From Kitasatospora sp. NBC_01287 (GTDB lineage Bacteria; Actinomycetota; Actinomycetes; Streptomycetales; Streptomycetaceae): a DNA stretch of 64,000 bases. Position 1 is the first letter of the stretch; every line of letters starts with the position of its first letter. The notes under the pieces are model-generated. The model was not told the DNA's origin. It saw only the letters and a program-made list of their open reading frames with translations, and made no database searches. Position numbers and translations under genes: made by a program. Location of the stretch: the NCBI RefSeq assembly GCF_026340565.1, contig NZ_JAPEPB010000001.1, forward strand, positions 1,674,001-1,738,000. The letters run 5' to 3'. Shown here piece after piece: positions 41,920 to 51,625 of this stretch.

Positions 41920-42807
41920 TCAGCGGGCGGCTGCGGCCCGGGCGGCCGGCGAGGTGGCGAGGTAGCCGAGCGCCTGCGCGCTGGAGCCCTCCTGGGTCGG
42001 GTGGTAGCCCCGCTTGAGGTAGCGCAGGCCGGAGCGGAGCGACTGAACAGGGTCCGGCAGCAGCCCGCGCCGGGAGATGTCCAGGGCCTGCTTCCAGCTC
42101 GGCCGGATCCGCCCGTCGAGCGTCGGGTCGGCGGCCAGCAGGAACCGCACCCCGCGCACCCACAGGTGCACCAGCAGCGGCCCGGAGACGGTCATGCCGC
42201 GGACCCGGCGCAGGTAGCCGGGGTCCAGGTGGGTCATCAGGTCGAAGGCGACGCTGCGGTGCTCGACCTCCTCGGCGCCGTGCCAGCGCAGCAGGTCCAG
42301 CATGGTCGCGTCGGCCTTGGCCCGCTCCAGGCCGGGCGAGTTGAGCGCCCAGTTGCCGAGGAAGGCGGTGAAGTGCTCGATCGCGGCGACGAAGGCCACC
42401 CGCTCGATGATGTTCTCCCGGCGCTGCCGGGGACGCAGGTGCGGCTTCTCGCCCAGCACCCGCTGGAACAGCCAGGCGATCTGCCGCACATAGGGGCGCG
42501 GGTCCAGCCCCTGGGCCAGCAGGTGGTCCAGCACCTCCTGGTGCGCCTCGGCATGGATCGACTCCTGCCCGATGAACCCGAGCACCTCCTCACGCAGCTG
42601 CTCGTCGGTGATCAGCGGCAGCGCGTCCTTGAACACCTCGATGAACCACCGCTCGCCCTCGGGCAGCAGCAGGTGCAGCACATTGATGGCGTGGGTGGCG
42701 AACGGCTCGTCCGGGATCCAGTGCAGCGGCAACGCGCTCCAGTCGAACCTGACGTCGCGCGGCTCCAGCACGAGGTCGGCGTGCACCTCGGGGGCGGTTC
42801 TGGGCAT
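41920..42807 (-). CDS. metal-dependent hydrolase/diiron-type protein (PF10118-like)
   Basis: 295 aa with GGAGG before the ATG. Ferritin-like iron-binding motifs: EVLGFIGQESIHAEAHQEVLDH (Glu and ExxH) and WHGAEEVEHRSVAFDLM (ExxEH), separated by about 100 residues. This is the pattern of PF10118, annotated as predicted metal-dependent hydrolase and related to diiron monooxygenases. Beside a VanB-type reductase, a monooxygenase role is plausible. A candidate minus-strand promoter (TTGTGG, 17 bp, TAGTTT) lies about 50 bp upstream near 42850. It starts the operon of four genes. Confidence 0.85.
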   Translation of the reverse strand: MPRTAPEVHADLVLEPRDVRFDWSALPLHWIPDEPFATHAINVLHLLLPEGERWFIEVFKDALPLITDEQLREEVLGFIGQESIHAEAHQEVLDHLLAQGLDPRPYVRQIAWLFQRVLGEKPHLRPRQRRENIIERVAFVAAIEHFTAFLGNWALNSPGLERAKADATMLDLLRWHGAEEVEHRSVAFDLMTHLDPGYLRRVRGMTVSGPLLVHLWVRGVRFLLAADPTLDGRIRPSWKQALDISRRGLLPDPVQSLRSGLRYLKRGYHPTQEGSSAQALGYLATSPAARAAAAR

Positions 42808-43061
42808 GGGAGACCCTCCTGACCTGCGGGGGTGGCGTCAGCACTCAAACTACTGGCGGGTACGGCGGGCCACAAGGGTTTCGGCGGTTCTTATCGACAT
42901 CGAGTCTAATAGTGGGATCAAGGAACCGGCCGGACTGATCAGGGCGCAGGCGGGCGGATCAGGGTCCCGGCGGGCGGCCGGGGTGGACGCCGGCCCTCGC
43001 CACCGTCCATCCCGGCCGTCCACCCCGCCCGTCCACCCCGCCCGTCCACCTCGGCGCGCGG

Positions 43062-43796
43062 TCAGCCGCTCGCGCCCACCTTGTGCTTGGCGCGCAGGCG
43101 CCACGGCATCCAGGCCGACTCCAGCTGCGCGCCGAGCGACATCTTGGAGGTGCCCGCGACCCGCTGCGCGAAGCGGATCGGCACCTCGGCGATCCGGACC
43201 CCGGCGCGGGAGGCGAGGTACTTCATCTCCACCTGGAACGAGTAGCCGTTGGACTCGATCCGCTCCAGGTCGACGGCCGCGAGCGCCTCCGTGGACCAGA
43301 GGTTGAAGCCCGCGGTGACGTCCGCCGCGGAGACGCCGAGGATCGTCTTGACGTAGAAGTTGGCCCACCGGGAGAGCAGCCTGCGGTGCAGCTCCCAGGC
43401 CTCGTCCAGCGAGCCGCCAGGGGTGTAGCGCGAGCCGATCACCAGCCCGGCGCCCCGCTGAGCGGCCTCGATCATGTGCGGCAGCGCCGTCGGCGGGTGG
43501 GAGAAGTCGGCGTCCATCTGCACGACCAGGTCGGCGCCGTCGGCGACCGCCTTGCGCATCCCGGCCCGGTACGCCCGGCCCAGCCCGTCCTTGGTGGTGC
43601 GGTGCAGCACGTCGATCACCCCCGGATGGGCCTCGGCGAGCTTGTCGGCGACCTCACCGGTGCCGTCCGGGCTCCCGTCGTCGACCACCAGGACGCCAAG
43701 GCCCGGTACCTCCAGGCCGAGTATTTCCTGGACGATGCGCGGGAGATTCTCGACCTCGTTGTAGGTCGGGATCACCACGACGGTCTTCAGGGTCAA
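43062..43796 (-). CDS. polyprenol monophosphomannose synthase-like glycosyltransferase (GT2)
   Basis: 244 aa from the TTG at 43796, with GGAG 6 bp upstream. Motifs: TVVVIPTYNEVENLPRIVQEI, VLVVDDGSPDGTGEVAD, GLGRAYRAGMRKAVADGADLVVQMDADFSHPP (DxD-type), GSRYTPGGS and TAGFNLWSTEALAAVDLERIESNGYSFQVEM, plus RFAQRVAGTSKMSLG. It matches the catalytic domain of Ppm1/DPM1, making polyprenyl-phosphate mannose for lipoprotein or protein O-mannosylation at the membrane. It lacks the N-acyltransferase half found in fused versions. Confidence 0.92.
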   Translation of the reverse strand: MTLKTVVVIPTYNEVENLPRIVQEILGLEVPGLGVLVVDDGSPDGTGEVADKLAEAHPGVIDVLHRTTKDGLGRAYRAGMRKAVADGADLVVQMDADFSHPPTALPHMIEAAQRGAGLVIGSRYTPGGSLDEAWELHRRLLSRWANFYVKTILGVSAADVTAGFNLWSTEALAAVDLERIESNGYSFQVEMKYLASRAGVRIAEVPIRFAQRVAGTSKMSLGAQLESAWMPWRLRAKHKVGASG

Positions 43797-44136
43797 GGGA
43801 CGCTCCGTTCAACGGGAATGATGGTCTCGCGGTCGGCCCGGACGGGTACGCCGCGTCAGCCGACTCCTATATTCGCCTGGCCACATGAGTACCGATCACA
43901 CGGGGTCGGTGCCCGGGGCACGCACGGTCGCAACCGACCGCCGCGCCGACCGCCGCCGGCCGATACCGACCAGTGCCGACCAGTGCCGACCAGTGCCTAC
44001 CGGTGCCTACCGGTGCCTACCGGTGCCGCGGACGCACCGCCGACGTGCCGCCGCCCACCTCGCTCCGCTCGCGATAGCTCGGTCTGCGACCTACCGTGAA
44101 CGGGCCGGTACCCTCCGGCATCGAGAGGAGAGCATC
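43797..44136. other. gene-free stretch with a 10-bp tandem repeat
   Basis: 340 bp between divergent genes. A 10-bp repeat of seven in-register units runs from 43961 to 44030 (CAGTGCCGAC, then CGGTGCCTAC forms). AGAGGAG at 44124-44130 is the ribosome-binding site of the CBS gene. Nothing else is recognised. Confidence 0.8.
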
Positions 44137-44571
44137 GTGATCACAGCGCGTGACATCATGCACAGCGGGGCCCAGTGCGTCGACGCCAGCGAGACGCTGA
44201 TGACGGCGGCCAAGATGATGCGGGACAAGGGCGTGGGCGCCCTGCCGATCTGCGGACCGGACAAGAAGCTCAAGGGCATCATCACGGACCGTGACATCGT
44301 CACCCGATGTATCGCCGAGGGCAAGGACCCCTCGACCATGACGGCGATGGACCTGGGCAGCCACCTGCACTGCGTGCGCGCCGACGACGACATGGACACG
44401 GTGCTCAAGAAGATGGAGCAGCACCAGATCCGCCGCATCCCGGTGATCGACGACGGGATGCTGGTCGGCATGATCACGGAGAAGGACCTGGCCGACGGCC
44501 ACAAGATGGCCAAGGGCCTGAGCGACCGGCAGATCATCGAGTTCATGGACAGCATGTTCGTCACCCACTGA
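44137..44571 (+). CDS. CBS-domain pair protein
   Basis: 144 aa from the GTG at 44137, with AGAGGAG at 6 bp. It is a tandem CBS pair: ITARDIMHSGAQCVDASETLMTAAKMMRDKGVGALPICGPDKKLKGIITDRDIV, then TAMDLGSHLHCVRADDDMDTVLKKMEQHQIRRIPVIDDGMLVGMITEKDLA. CBS pairs bind adenosine nucleotides and often act as cytoplasmic energy sensors. This stand-alone type is common in actinomycetes. It is followed by a strong terminator and faces lanB. Confidence 0.9.
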   Translation: MITARDIMHSGAQCVDASETLMTAAKMMRDKGVGALPICGPDKKLKGIITDRDIVTRCIAEGKDPSTMTAMDLGSHLHCVRADDDMDTVLKKMEQHQIRRIPVIDDGMLVGMITEKDLADGHKMAKGLSDRQIIEFMDSMFVTH

Positions 44572-44585
44572 CGCTCGGTCACGTG

Positions 44586-44626
44586 CGGTGCGGGTCGGAT
44601 CCGGCGGTCGGATCCGACCCGCACCG
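44586..44626. terminator. strong hairpin between the CBS gene and lanB
   Basis: A 17-bp perfect stem (CGGTGCGGGTCGGATCC with its complement at 44610-44626) and 7-nt loop, between convergent genes. Confidence 0.9.
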
Positions 44627-44645
44627 GCATGTGCGGCGCACTCGA

Positions 44646-47600
44646 TCATCCCAGGGCCTCGCGGCGGTCGTGGTGGGCCCGCACCGCCTCGCGGGCGAGC
44701 GCGAGCGAGTGCTCCGCCCGGGCGGCGTCGCTGCCCAGCAGGCGGTTGTGGTGCGCGTGCAGCAGCGCGTCCAGCGCCGTGTCCGGAGTGGTCCAGTCGG
44801 TGTCCAGGCAGGCCCGGTAGTGGCTGACGGCCGGCGCCCGGCGCGCCCAGATCGCGATCAGCTCCGGCCCGCCCGGCATCCCCCGCAGCCGCCGGGCACC
44901 GTCCAGCGGGTCGAGCCGCGAATCAAGCAGCGAATCGAGCGGCGAATCGAGCGGCCCTCCTGCCTGCGCCCTTGGCGGGGCGGGCAGTTCGAGCCGGTCG
45001 ACGGCCGGGTACCGGCGCAGGAAGTACCCGGGCTCGCCGAACCGGTCGGCCAGGTCGAGGCAGTTGGCCGCTGCCAGCACGGTCGGCTCCAGCCGCAGCC
45101 GCCCGTCCCGCAGCAGCGCCAGCTGGGCCAGGCAGGCCTGGCTGTCGGCCTCGAAGGCCCGCTCGGCGGCGGCCATCGCGGCCGGTCCGCCGTAGCGCTC
45201 CAACTCGGGGTCGTAGCCGTCCAGTAGCAGCCGACCGGCCAGTCCGGCCTCGGCGAGCGCGGCCGCCCAGGCGCTGAGCGCGGGCAGCAACCGGGCGTTG
45301 AGCACCGCCGGGTCACCGTGGAAGCGCAGCCGCAGGTGCGGATCCGGGCGGCGGGAGCGGGTGAAGAACCAGCGGTCCACCACGGCCGGCAGTCTGGCCA
45401 GCAGGGCGGGCAGTTGGTCGGTGAGCAGCGCGTCCTGCCGGTGCGGCGCGCAGCGGAGTGCGGCGTCGAGCCACTGCGATCCGGGCAGGTGGGCCACCCG
45501 CTGCCGGGGCGGCGAGAACGCGGGGGCGGTCAGCCTGCCCGGGGCGCGCCGGACCAGCGGGAAGGCGATCTCGTTGCCGCGCCCGGCGGGTGCCAGCCAC
45601 CCGGTGCCGCCGGCCGGCACCTCGACCAGCACGGCGTCGGGCCGGTGGACCCACTCGTTGCGCAGCAGTTCCTGGTGGTGCGGGTGGTCCAGGTCCAGGG
45701 TGATCCGGTTCTCCCCGCTGACCGCCTGCGCCAGCCGCGGCACCCGCCAGCGCCGCCGCCACTGTTCGAAGCTCCGCTGCCAGGCGGCGAGGTCCGGCGC
45801 GGGGTCGCGCAACGCCGGGTCGTCCGGCCGCCAGCGGGCGGGGGCGAGCACGGTGCGGCCGCGGCGCACCCTGGGCAGGTAGGGCAGCGACTCGGCCGGG
45901 CCCCAGTGCCAGCGCGGCGGGGCCGACTCGCCGCGGCGGGCCAGGGCGGCCAGCAGGTGGGCGACCTCGCACGCGGGCGCCCCGTTGTCGGACCGGTCGG
46001 GCACCGCCGGTGTGCCGAGCGGCTGAAGCGCGAGGGGCGGGTGGGGAGCGTGGGGAGCGCGGGGCAGCTGGGGGGTCCAGGGCACGGTGGGTACCACCTC
46101 GCGGCCCAACCGGCGCGACACCAGCGCCAGCCGCTCCTGGTCGGCGACCACGGCGAGGTCGGCGATGCCGAGCACGCCGGGGTCGCCGCGGTCGGTGTGC
46201 GAGCCGAGGGTGATGGTGTGCGCCGACCAACGCGGGCCCTGTGCCGGGCCGTGTGCCGGGCCGTGTGCCGGGTGTGTGTCGCCGGCCGACGGCGGACAGC
46301 TGAGCTGGGCCCGGACGGCCTGCGGGTTGTCGGTCGGCAGCTCCCGCAGCAGCCGGCCGAAACGCTCGCCGGCCGGGCCCAGCAACTCGCCGAACCGGGC
46401 CGCGCGGGCACCCGCGGTGGATCCGGTGCCGACCACCACCAGCTCGAACCTGCCTTCGCCGAGGGCCGGCGCGGAGTCGGCCCGCAGCTGGACCAGCAGG
46501 TCGAACGAGGGCGGCGGGGTGCCCGTGCCGGCGAGCCGGGCGAGCAACTCGTCGTCGAGCAGCAGCTCGGGCCGGCCGGTCATCGCTGCCTGCTGGGCGA
46601 GGGCGAGCAGCAGTTCGTCGCGGGCGTCGGGAACGGTCACGGGCTGCGCGCTCGGCCAGTCGGGCGCGCCCAGGCCGGTGTCCGGATCGAGCAGTTCCAG
46701 CAGCGGCACCGCTCGGCCGATGCCGTAGCGCGCCAGGAAGTCCTGGTGGTACCGGCGCAGCCCGGTCGGCCCCGGGCGCCCGGCCGACACCGTCCAGAGC
46801 GCGGCGGCGGCCTCCTCGGCCTCGGCCCGCACCGCGGGGGGCAGTCGGACGTCGGCGTCCAGCACCAGGTCGACCTGGACCGGGCGGTCGCTCGGGTGCA
46901 GGCGGCGCATCCGGGCCGTGGCGGTCTGCCACGCGGGCCGGCCCACGCCGAGCGGGGTGTCCGCGTAGGCGGCCAACTCCCGCCGCACGGCCGCCAGCTC
47001 ACGGGTGGCGGCGGATTCCGGCAGCCGGGCCAGCAGGTGGCCGAGCGGGTCGGCGGCGTCCGGCGGGGGCAGCAGGTCGGTCAGCAGCAGTTGGAGTCGG
47101 ACGAGTTCGCCCAGCAACCGGTCGACCGCCGCCGGCTTCGCCACCGGGTGCCCGGCCAGCAACGCGGCCCGCAGCGCCGGGTAGCCGACCGGCCGCTCGG
47201 CCAGCTCGAACACCCGGGCCAGCAGCGCGCTGCGGCGCACCGAGACCTCGGGTGCGGCCGGTCCCGGCGCACCGCCCGCCAGTGGGCGGTCCGTCGGTGG
47301 GCGGTCCGTCGGTGGGCGGGACGGCAGCAGCACCCGGTCGCCGCGCACCCGGCGCAGGTCGTTGGCGGTGAACCGGAGCCCGGACAGCACCGCGGGGTCC
47401 CGCTCCAGGGCCGCCACCAGACCGGCGATCCACCGCGGGTCCGGGCGGACCGCCTTGACGTGCTGATAGCCCCAGCGCACCGCGGGCGTCTCGCCGAAGC
47501 CCACCGCGGCCACCCCGGCCATCAGCCCGGTCGGGGCCGCCCGACCGCTCATCCGCAGCTGGTAGCGGGTCACCGCGCGGGCGGCGCGCCGCAGTTGCCC

Positions 47601-47990
47601 GGCGGGCACCGCCTCACCCGCCGCGATCCGGTCCAGGGTGCGGCTCAGCGAGGGACTGGCCACCTCGATCGCCTCGCGCAGCAGCGGGTCGTGGCCCGCG
47701 GCGCGCAGCAGTTCAGCCTCGGGCAGTGCGACCTGCGGCGGGCCCTGGGGCGGGCGGATCGCCGCACCCAGCAGAGCGACGTCGGCGCAGGCGAAGACCA
47801 GCTCGGCCGGAACGGTGGGAGTGCGCGGGGCAGTGGCGGTGCGCGAGGCTACAGCGGTGGGCCGATCAGCGGCGGTGGGCCGGTCAGCGACGGTGCGCGG
47901 GGCAGCGACGGTGCGCGGGGCAGCGACGGTGCGCGGGGCAGCGACGGTGCGCGGGGCAGCGGGGGTTCGCCGGGCGGCGAAGTCCGGCAT
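44646..47990 (-). CDS. lanthipeptide dehydratase LanB (full-length)
   Basis: 1114 aa, ATG after AGGAAGGA. N-terminal glutamylation domain (about residues 60-790): LVFACADVALLGAAIRPP, ARAVTRYQLRMSGRAAPTGLMAGVAAVGFGE, MRRLHPSDRPVQVDLVLDAD, YGIGRAVPLLELLDPDTGL and NRITLDLDHPHHQELLRNEWVHRP. C-terminal elimination domain (about 830-1110): GSQWLDAALRCAPHRQDALLTDQL, WFFTRSRRPDPHLRLRFHG and LRLEPTVLAAANCLDLADRFG. Such enzymes use glutamyl-tRNA to dehydrate Ser/Thr of a precursor peptide. The first 60 residues carry APRTVA repeats from an 18-bp tandem repeat. No LanC, precursor peptide or transporter is adjacent. The neighbour on the other side is a SARP regulator gene, divergently read. Confidence 0.9.
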   Translation of the reverse strand: MPDFAARRTPAAPRTVAAPRTVAAPRTVAAPRTVADRPTAADRPTAVASRTATAPRTPTVPAELVFACADVALLGAAIRPPQGPPQVALPEAELLRAAGHDPLLREAIEVASPSLSRTLDRIAAGEAVPAGQLRRAARAVTRYQLRMSGRAAPTGLMAGVAAVGFGETPAVRWGYQHVKAVRPDPRWIAGLVAALERDPAVLSGLRFTANDLRRVRGDRVLLPSRPPTDRPPTDRPLAGGAPGPAAPEVSVRRSALLARVFELAERPVGYPALRAALLAGHPVAKPAAVDRLLGELVRLQLLLTDLLPPPDAADPLGHLLARLPESAATRELAAVRRELAAYADTPLGVGRPAWQTATARMRRLHPSDRPVQVDLVLDADVRLPPAVRAEAEEAAAALWTVSAGRPGPTGLRRYHQDFLARYGIGRAVPLLELLDPDTGLGAPDWPSAQPVTVPDARDELLLALAQQAAMTGRPELLLDDELLARLAGTGTPPPSFDLLVQLRADSAPALGEGRFELVVVGTGSTAGARAARFGELLGPAGERFGRLLRELPTDNPQAVRAQLSCPPSAGDTHPAHGPAHGPAQGPRWSAHTITLGSHTDRGDPGVLGIADLAVVADQERLALVSRRLGREVVPTVPWTPQLPRAPHAPHPPLALQPLGTPAVPDRSDNGAPACEVAHLLAALARRGESAPPRWHWGPAESLPYLPRVRRGRTVLAPARWRPDDPALRDPAPDLAAWQRSFEQWRRRWRVPRLAQAVSGENRITLDLDHPHHQELLRNEWVHRPDAVLVEVPAGGTGWLAPAGRGNEIAFPLVRRAPGRLTAPAFSPPRQRVAHLPGSQWLDAALRCAPHRQDALLTDQLPALLARLPAVVDRWFFTRSRRPDPHLRLRFHGDPAVLNARLLPALSAWAAALAEAGLAGRLLLDGYDPELERYGGPAAMAAAERAFEADSQACLAQLALLRDGRLRLEPTVLAAANCLDLADRFGEPGYFLRRYPAVDRLELPAPPRAQAGGPLDSPLDSLLDSRLDPLDGARRLRGMPGGPELIAIWARRAPAVSHYRACLDTDWTTPDTALDALLHAHHNRLLGSDAARAEHSLALAREAVRAHHDRREALG
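47887..47958 (-). repeat. 18-bp tandem repeat in the 5' end of lanB
   Basis: Four identical GCGACGGTGCGCGGGGCA units on the plus strand encode the APRTVA repeat of the LanB leader region. The sequence identity suggests recent expansion. Confidence 0.9.
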
Positions 47991-48452
47991 GGTGGGGTCC
48001 TTCCTGAAGGCGATCGGCCGCGGAGGCGGCGGGCCTGGACAGCACGGCACGGTGACCCGGTGGTACTCGCGGCACCGGCGCCCATCGATCCGGCGGCCGA
48101 CGCCGGTTCGGACGCGGCACGCGGCACGCGAGGTACACGGTGCGCGGTGCGCGCGGACGACCGGCACGCGGCCGCCTGGTGGGCGGCCTCGGCAGAGTCC
48201 GGGCAGGGCGGCGGTCAGCCGACGCCTCGACGGTAGCGGGCGCGGGTCAACGTGGAATCAATCGCGCACGCTCAGCGACCGCCTGCGCTCGACGCCGGTT
48301 CAACGGAACCGTCGACGGTGCGTCCGCGCACACCCGCCGGGTTCGGTCAACCCTCACTTTGACCGTAGTTCCGCAGGCCAACGGCGGTTAACCTGTGCGT
48401 GTCGCCCGGCTGGGCCGAACCAAGGAGTTTTTGTGCCGGTTGGGGAACTGCC
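47991..48452. promoter_or_regulatory. divergent promoter region of lanB and the SARP gene
   Basis: 462 bp without a supported gene. An inverted repeat GGTCAA (48345-48350), 8 nt, TTGACC (48359-48364) lies about 90-110 bp upstream of the SARP start. TTGACC can also act as a -35 box, but no good -10 hexamer is seen at 17-18 bp. Further TTCAACG/TCAACC half-sites lie around 48260-48350. SARP proteins bind direct repeats near -35, so these are candidates for autoregulation or for control of lanB. No lanthipeptide precursor gene was found here on either strand. Confidence 0.45.
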
Positions 48453-51400
48453 ATGGATGAGCTGAGCTTCTCGCTGCTCGGCCCGATGAGGGGCAGCCGC
48501 GGCGCGGTGAGCCTGCGGCTGGGCAGTCCGCAGCAGCAGGCGATGCTGGCGGTGCTGCTGCTGCGCCCGGGCAGCACGGCGGGTGCGGCCGAGTTGATCG
48601 ACGCGCTCTGGGGCGAGGAGCCGCCCTCGGCGGCGACCACCACGGTGCGCACCTACGCCTGGCGCTGGCGCAAGGTGCTCGAAACGGACCGTGCGAGCCC
48701 CGAGGTGCTGGTCTCGCTGGGCGACGGCTACCGCCTGGTGCTGCCGCCCCGGTCGCTGGACGCTCACCAGGCCGAGCTGCTGGCCGCCGAGGCCGAGCGG
48801 GTGCGCGCCGACCGACCCGACCAGGCACGCGAGTTGCTGGCCCGAGCGCTGCGGCTCTGGCAGGGCGAGCCGCTGGCGGGCATCCCCGGGCCGTTCGCCG
48901 ACCACCAGCGCGCCCGGCTCGGCGAGCTGCGCCTGCAACTGCTGGAGGAGCGGATCGAGTTGGACCTGCGGCTGGGCCGCGGGGCCCGCTGCGTGCCCGA
49001 GCTGAGCGCGCTGACCACCGAGCGCCCGTTCCAGGAGCGGCCCTACGCGCTGCTGATGCGCGCGCTCTGCCAGGCCGGCCGGCAGGCCGACGCGCTCGCG
49101 GTCTTCCGCCAGGCCAGGGAGCTGCTGATCGACCAGCTGGGGGTCGAGCCGGGCCCCGAGCTCTCCGGGCTGCACCGGCGGATCCTGGACGGCGACCTGG
49201 AGCTGGTCGGTGCCCCGGTCGATCCCGTGGTGGCAGGCTCCGGGTCCCAGGCCGCCGACCCGTCCGGCGAGTCGCCCGCAGCCCACCCGCCGCTGCCGCG
49301 GCCGGCCCAGCTGCCCTCGGACGTCTCGGACTTCACCGGCCGCGCGGGGCTGCTCGAACAACTCGGCACGGCACTGACCCGCACCGGCCGGTGCGCCCCG
49401 CCGGTGGTCGCGGTGGCCGGGATGGGGGGCGTGGGCAAGACCGTGCTCGCGCTGCACGCCGCCCACCGGGCCCGGGCGGCCTTCCCCGACGGCCAGCTCT
49501 ACGCCGACCTGCGCGGCAGCGAGGCCGACCCGCTGGCCCCCGAACTGCTGCTGGCGAGCTTCCTGGCCGCGCTCGGCGCCTCGCCCGAGAGCATCCCGGA
49601 CGGCCTGGACGCCAGATCCGCGCTGTTCCGCTCGGCGGCCGACGGCAGACGGCTGCTCATCGTGCTGGACAACGTCCGCGACAGCACCCAGCTGCGCCCG
49701 CTGCTGCCGGGCACGGCCGACTGCGCGGTGCTGGTCACCAGCCGCACCAGGCTGGTCGGGCTGCCCTCGGTGGTCCAGGTGGACCTGGAGGTGTTCAGCC
49801 CGCGGGAGGCCACCGAGCTGCTGGCCGGGGTGATCGGGGCCGACCGGCTGGCCGCCGAGCGGACGGACGCGCTGGAGCTGGTCAGCGCCTGCGGGTACCT
49901 GCCGCTGGCGGTGCGGATCGTGGCGGCCCGGCTGGCGGCCCGGCCGGCCTGGACGGTGCGCAGCCTGGCCGATCGGCTGGCCGACCAGCGGCGCCGGATC
50001 GACGAGCTGCGGATCGGCGACCTGGCGGTGGCGGCCGCCTTCGAGCTCGGCTACCGGCAGTTGACGCCCGCCCAGGCGCGGGCCTTCCGGCTGATCGCCT
50101 GGGTGGACGGGCCCGACGTCGGGCTCTCGGTGGCGGCCGCGGTGCTGGAGGCGGACGGACGGATCGCCGAGGAGCTGCTGGAGTCGCTGGTCGACGTCGC
50201 GATGCTGGAGTCCCCGGCACCCGGCCGCTACCGCTACCACGACCTGCTGCGCGCCTTCGCCCGGCAGCACTCGGCGGCCGAGGACGCCGCCGAGGCGGGC
50301 CGGGTCACCGACCTGTTGCTCGATGTGCTGCTGGCCGGCGCCTGCGAGGCGCTGCGGCTGGCGGTGCCGGGCGACCCCACCACGGGCGCGCTCGGCCGGC
50401 CGGACCGGGCCGGGGCCGTCGGCCTCGTCTTCCCCAGTCTGGCGCGGGCCCGCGACTGGGTGGCCGCCGAGTCCGCGGGGGCCATCGAGCTGGCGGCCCG
50501 GGTGGCCGCGGAGGCGGATGGCCGGGCGAGCGATCGGGCGGACGGCCGGGCGAGCGATCGGGCGGACGGCCGGGCGAGCGATCGGCTGGCCGCGGCGATC
50601 GACCTGCTGATCGCGCTCAGCGCCTTCAGCCAGGACGCCCAGTACGGGCGGCTGAGCTCCACCACCCGGGCGCTGGCCGCGGCGGCCGCGCCGACCGGGG
50701 ACCGGGGCGCGCAGGGGCGCGCCGCCTTCCTGCGCGGGACGGTCGCGCTGGGCGCCACCCGGCTGGGCGAGGCGGAGACCCAGGCCCGGCTCGCGATCGA
50801 GGCCTGCCGGGCCGCGGGGGACACCGTGATCCTCCGTCAGGCGCTCAACGATCTGGGGCTGATCGCGCACTCCCGGCGCCGCTACGAGGAGGCGACCGCC
50901 TGCTACGACGAGGCGATCGCCCTGGCCCGCGAGCTGGGCGACCGCTCCGGCGAGCTGATGACCCGGGTGAACGCCGCCATGTCGCGGCTGCGCAGCGGGC
51001 GGGCCCAGGAGGCGGCCGAGGCCTGCGAGGCGGCGCTGCCCGAGCTGCGGGCGCTGCGGGACGGCGCGGGGACGGCGTACGCGCTGTACGTGCTGGGGCT
51101 GGCGCTCTTCGACCTGGGCCGGTACGAGGAGGCCGCGCTGCGCTTCACCGAGTGCCTGACCATCGCCACCGACACCGGCCTGCGGGCCAGGGAGGCGCAC
51201 GCCCGCTACCGGCTGGCGGACACGCTGCGGGCGATGGGCCGGCCCCGGCAGGCGCTGCGCGAGGCGGGGACGGCGCTGGAGATCTGCCAGGAGCTGGGTG
51301 CGGAGCGGGACCAAGGGCTGGCCCTGGTGGTGATCGGGCGGGCGCTGGCCCAGCTCGGGGAACTGGACACGGCCCGCGAGCGGCTCGGCGAGGCCCGGGA

Positions 51401-51488
51401 GCTGTTCGAGCGGCTCGCGCTGCCGAACGCCGCCGATGTCACGGAGCTGCTGGTCGAGCTGAACGACGCTCCGCCGACCGCCTGCTGA
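48453..51488 (+). CDS. SARP-family regulator with NB-ARC and TPR domains
   Basis: 1011 aa. It starts [14 protein letters not shown], with GGGGA upstream. An OmpR-type DNA-binding domain (about residues 1-95) is followed by BTAD (about 95-245, [52 protein letters not shown]), NB-ARC (Walker [34 protein letters not shown]) and TPRs ([36 protein letters not shown]). A Pro-rich linker and a RASDRADG repeat from a 24-bp tandem repeat separate NB-ARC and TPR parts. Such AfsR-type regulators control secondary-metabolite genes. It is divergent from lanB, so control of it is likely. Confidence 0.92.
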   Translation: MDELSFSLLGPMRGSRGAVSLRLGSPQQQAMLAVLLLRPGSTAGAAELIDALWGEEPPSAATTTVRTYAWRWRKVLETDRASPEVLVSLGDGYRLVLPPRSLDAHQAELLAAEAERVRADRPDQARELLARALRLWQGEPLAGIPGPFADHQRARLGELRLQLLEERIELDLRLGRGARCVPELSALTTERPFQERPYALLMRALCQAGRQADALAVFRQARELLIDQLGVEPGPELSGLHRRILDGDLELVGAPVDPVVAGSGSQAADPSGESPAAHPPLPRPAQLPSDVSDFTGRAGLLEQLGTALTRTGRCAPPVVAVAGMGGVGKTVLALHAAHRARAAFPDGQLYADLRGSEADPLAPELLLASFLAALGASPESIPDGLDARSALFRSAADGRRLLIVLDNVRDSTQLRPLLPGTADCAVLVTSRTRLVGLPSVVQVDLEVFSPREATELLAGVIGADRLAAERTDALELVSACGYLPLAVRIVAARLAARPAWTVRSLADRLADQRRRIDELRIGDLAVAAAFELGYRQLTPAQARAFRLIAWVDGPDVGLSVAAAVLEADGRIAEELLESLVDVAMLESPAPGRYRYHDLLRAFARQHSAAEDAAEAGRVTDLLLDVLLAGACEALRLAVPGDPTTGALGRPDRAGAVGLVFPSLARARDWVAAESAGAIELAARVAAEADGRASDRADGRASDRADGRASDRLAAAIDLLIALSAFSQDAQYGRLSSTTRALAAAAAPTGDRGAQGRAAFLRGTVALGATRLGEAETQARLAIEACRAAGDTVILRQALNDLGLIAHSRRRYEEATACYDEAIALARELGDRSGELMTRVNAAMSRLRSGRAQEAAEACEAALPELRALRDGAGTAYALYVLGLALFDLGRYEEAALRFTECLTIATDTGLRAREAHARYRLADTLRAMGRPRQALREAGTALEICQELGAERDQGLALVVIGRALAQLGELDTARERLGEARELFERLALPNAADVTELLVELNDAPPTAC
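50514..50586 (+). repeat. 24-bp tandem repeat within the SARP gene
   Basis: Three units of the GCCGGGCGAGCGATCGGGCG kind (24 bp each, last partial) encode repeated ADGRASDR in the linker between NB-ARC and TPR parts. The reading frame is kept. Confidence 0.88.
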
Positions 51489-51563
51489 GGCATGTAGCGG
51501 GAGGCCCCTCCGGCTGATGGCTCGGGCTCGGGCTCGGAGGAGCCGGTGCGACCGGAACGTGAA

Positions 51564-51613
51564 ACGCCGTCGGCCCGGTCGCACCCCCGCAAGGGCGACC
51601 GGACCGACGGCGT
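51564..51613. terminator. bidirectional terminator between the SARP gene and the small peptide gene
   Basis: A 19-bp stem with one mismatch (51564-51582 and 51595-51613, ACGCCGTCGG pairing with CCGACGGCGT) and a 12-nt loop. It lies between convergent genes. Confidence 0.9.
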
Positions 51614-51625
51614 CCGCCGTGACTG

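Noticed and set aside
39625..42822. 1065-codon plus-strand open frame opposite the catabolic operon
   Set aside because: It is a shadow of the minus-strand genes in GC-rich DNA. It has no recognisable domain, is rich in Arg/Val/Gly, and no ribosome-binding site fits.
48347..48450. Lanthipeptide precursor between lanB and the SARP gene
   Set aside because: Frames on both strands are either too short, Arg-rich or lack Ser/Thr/Cys-rich ends.
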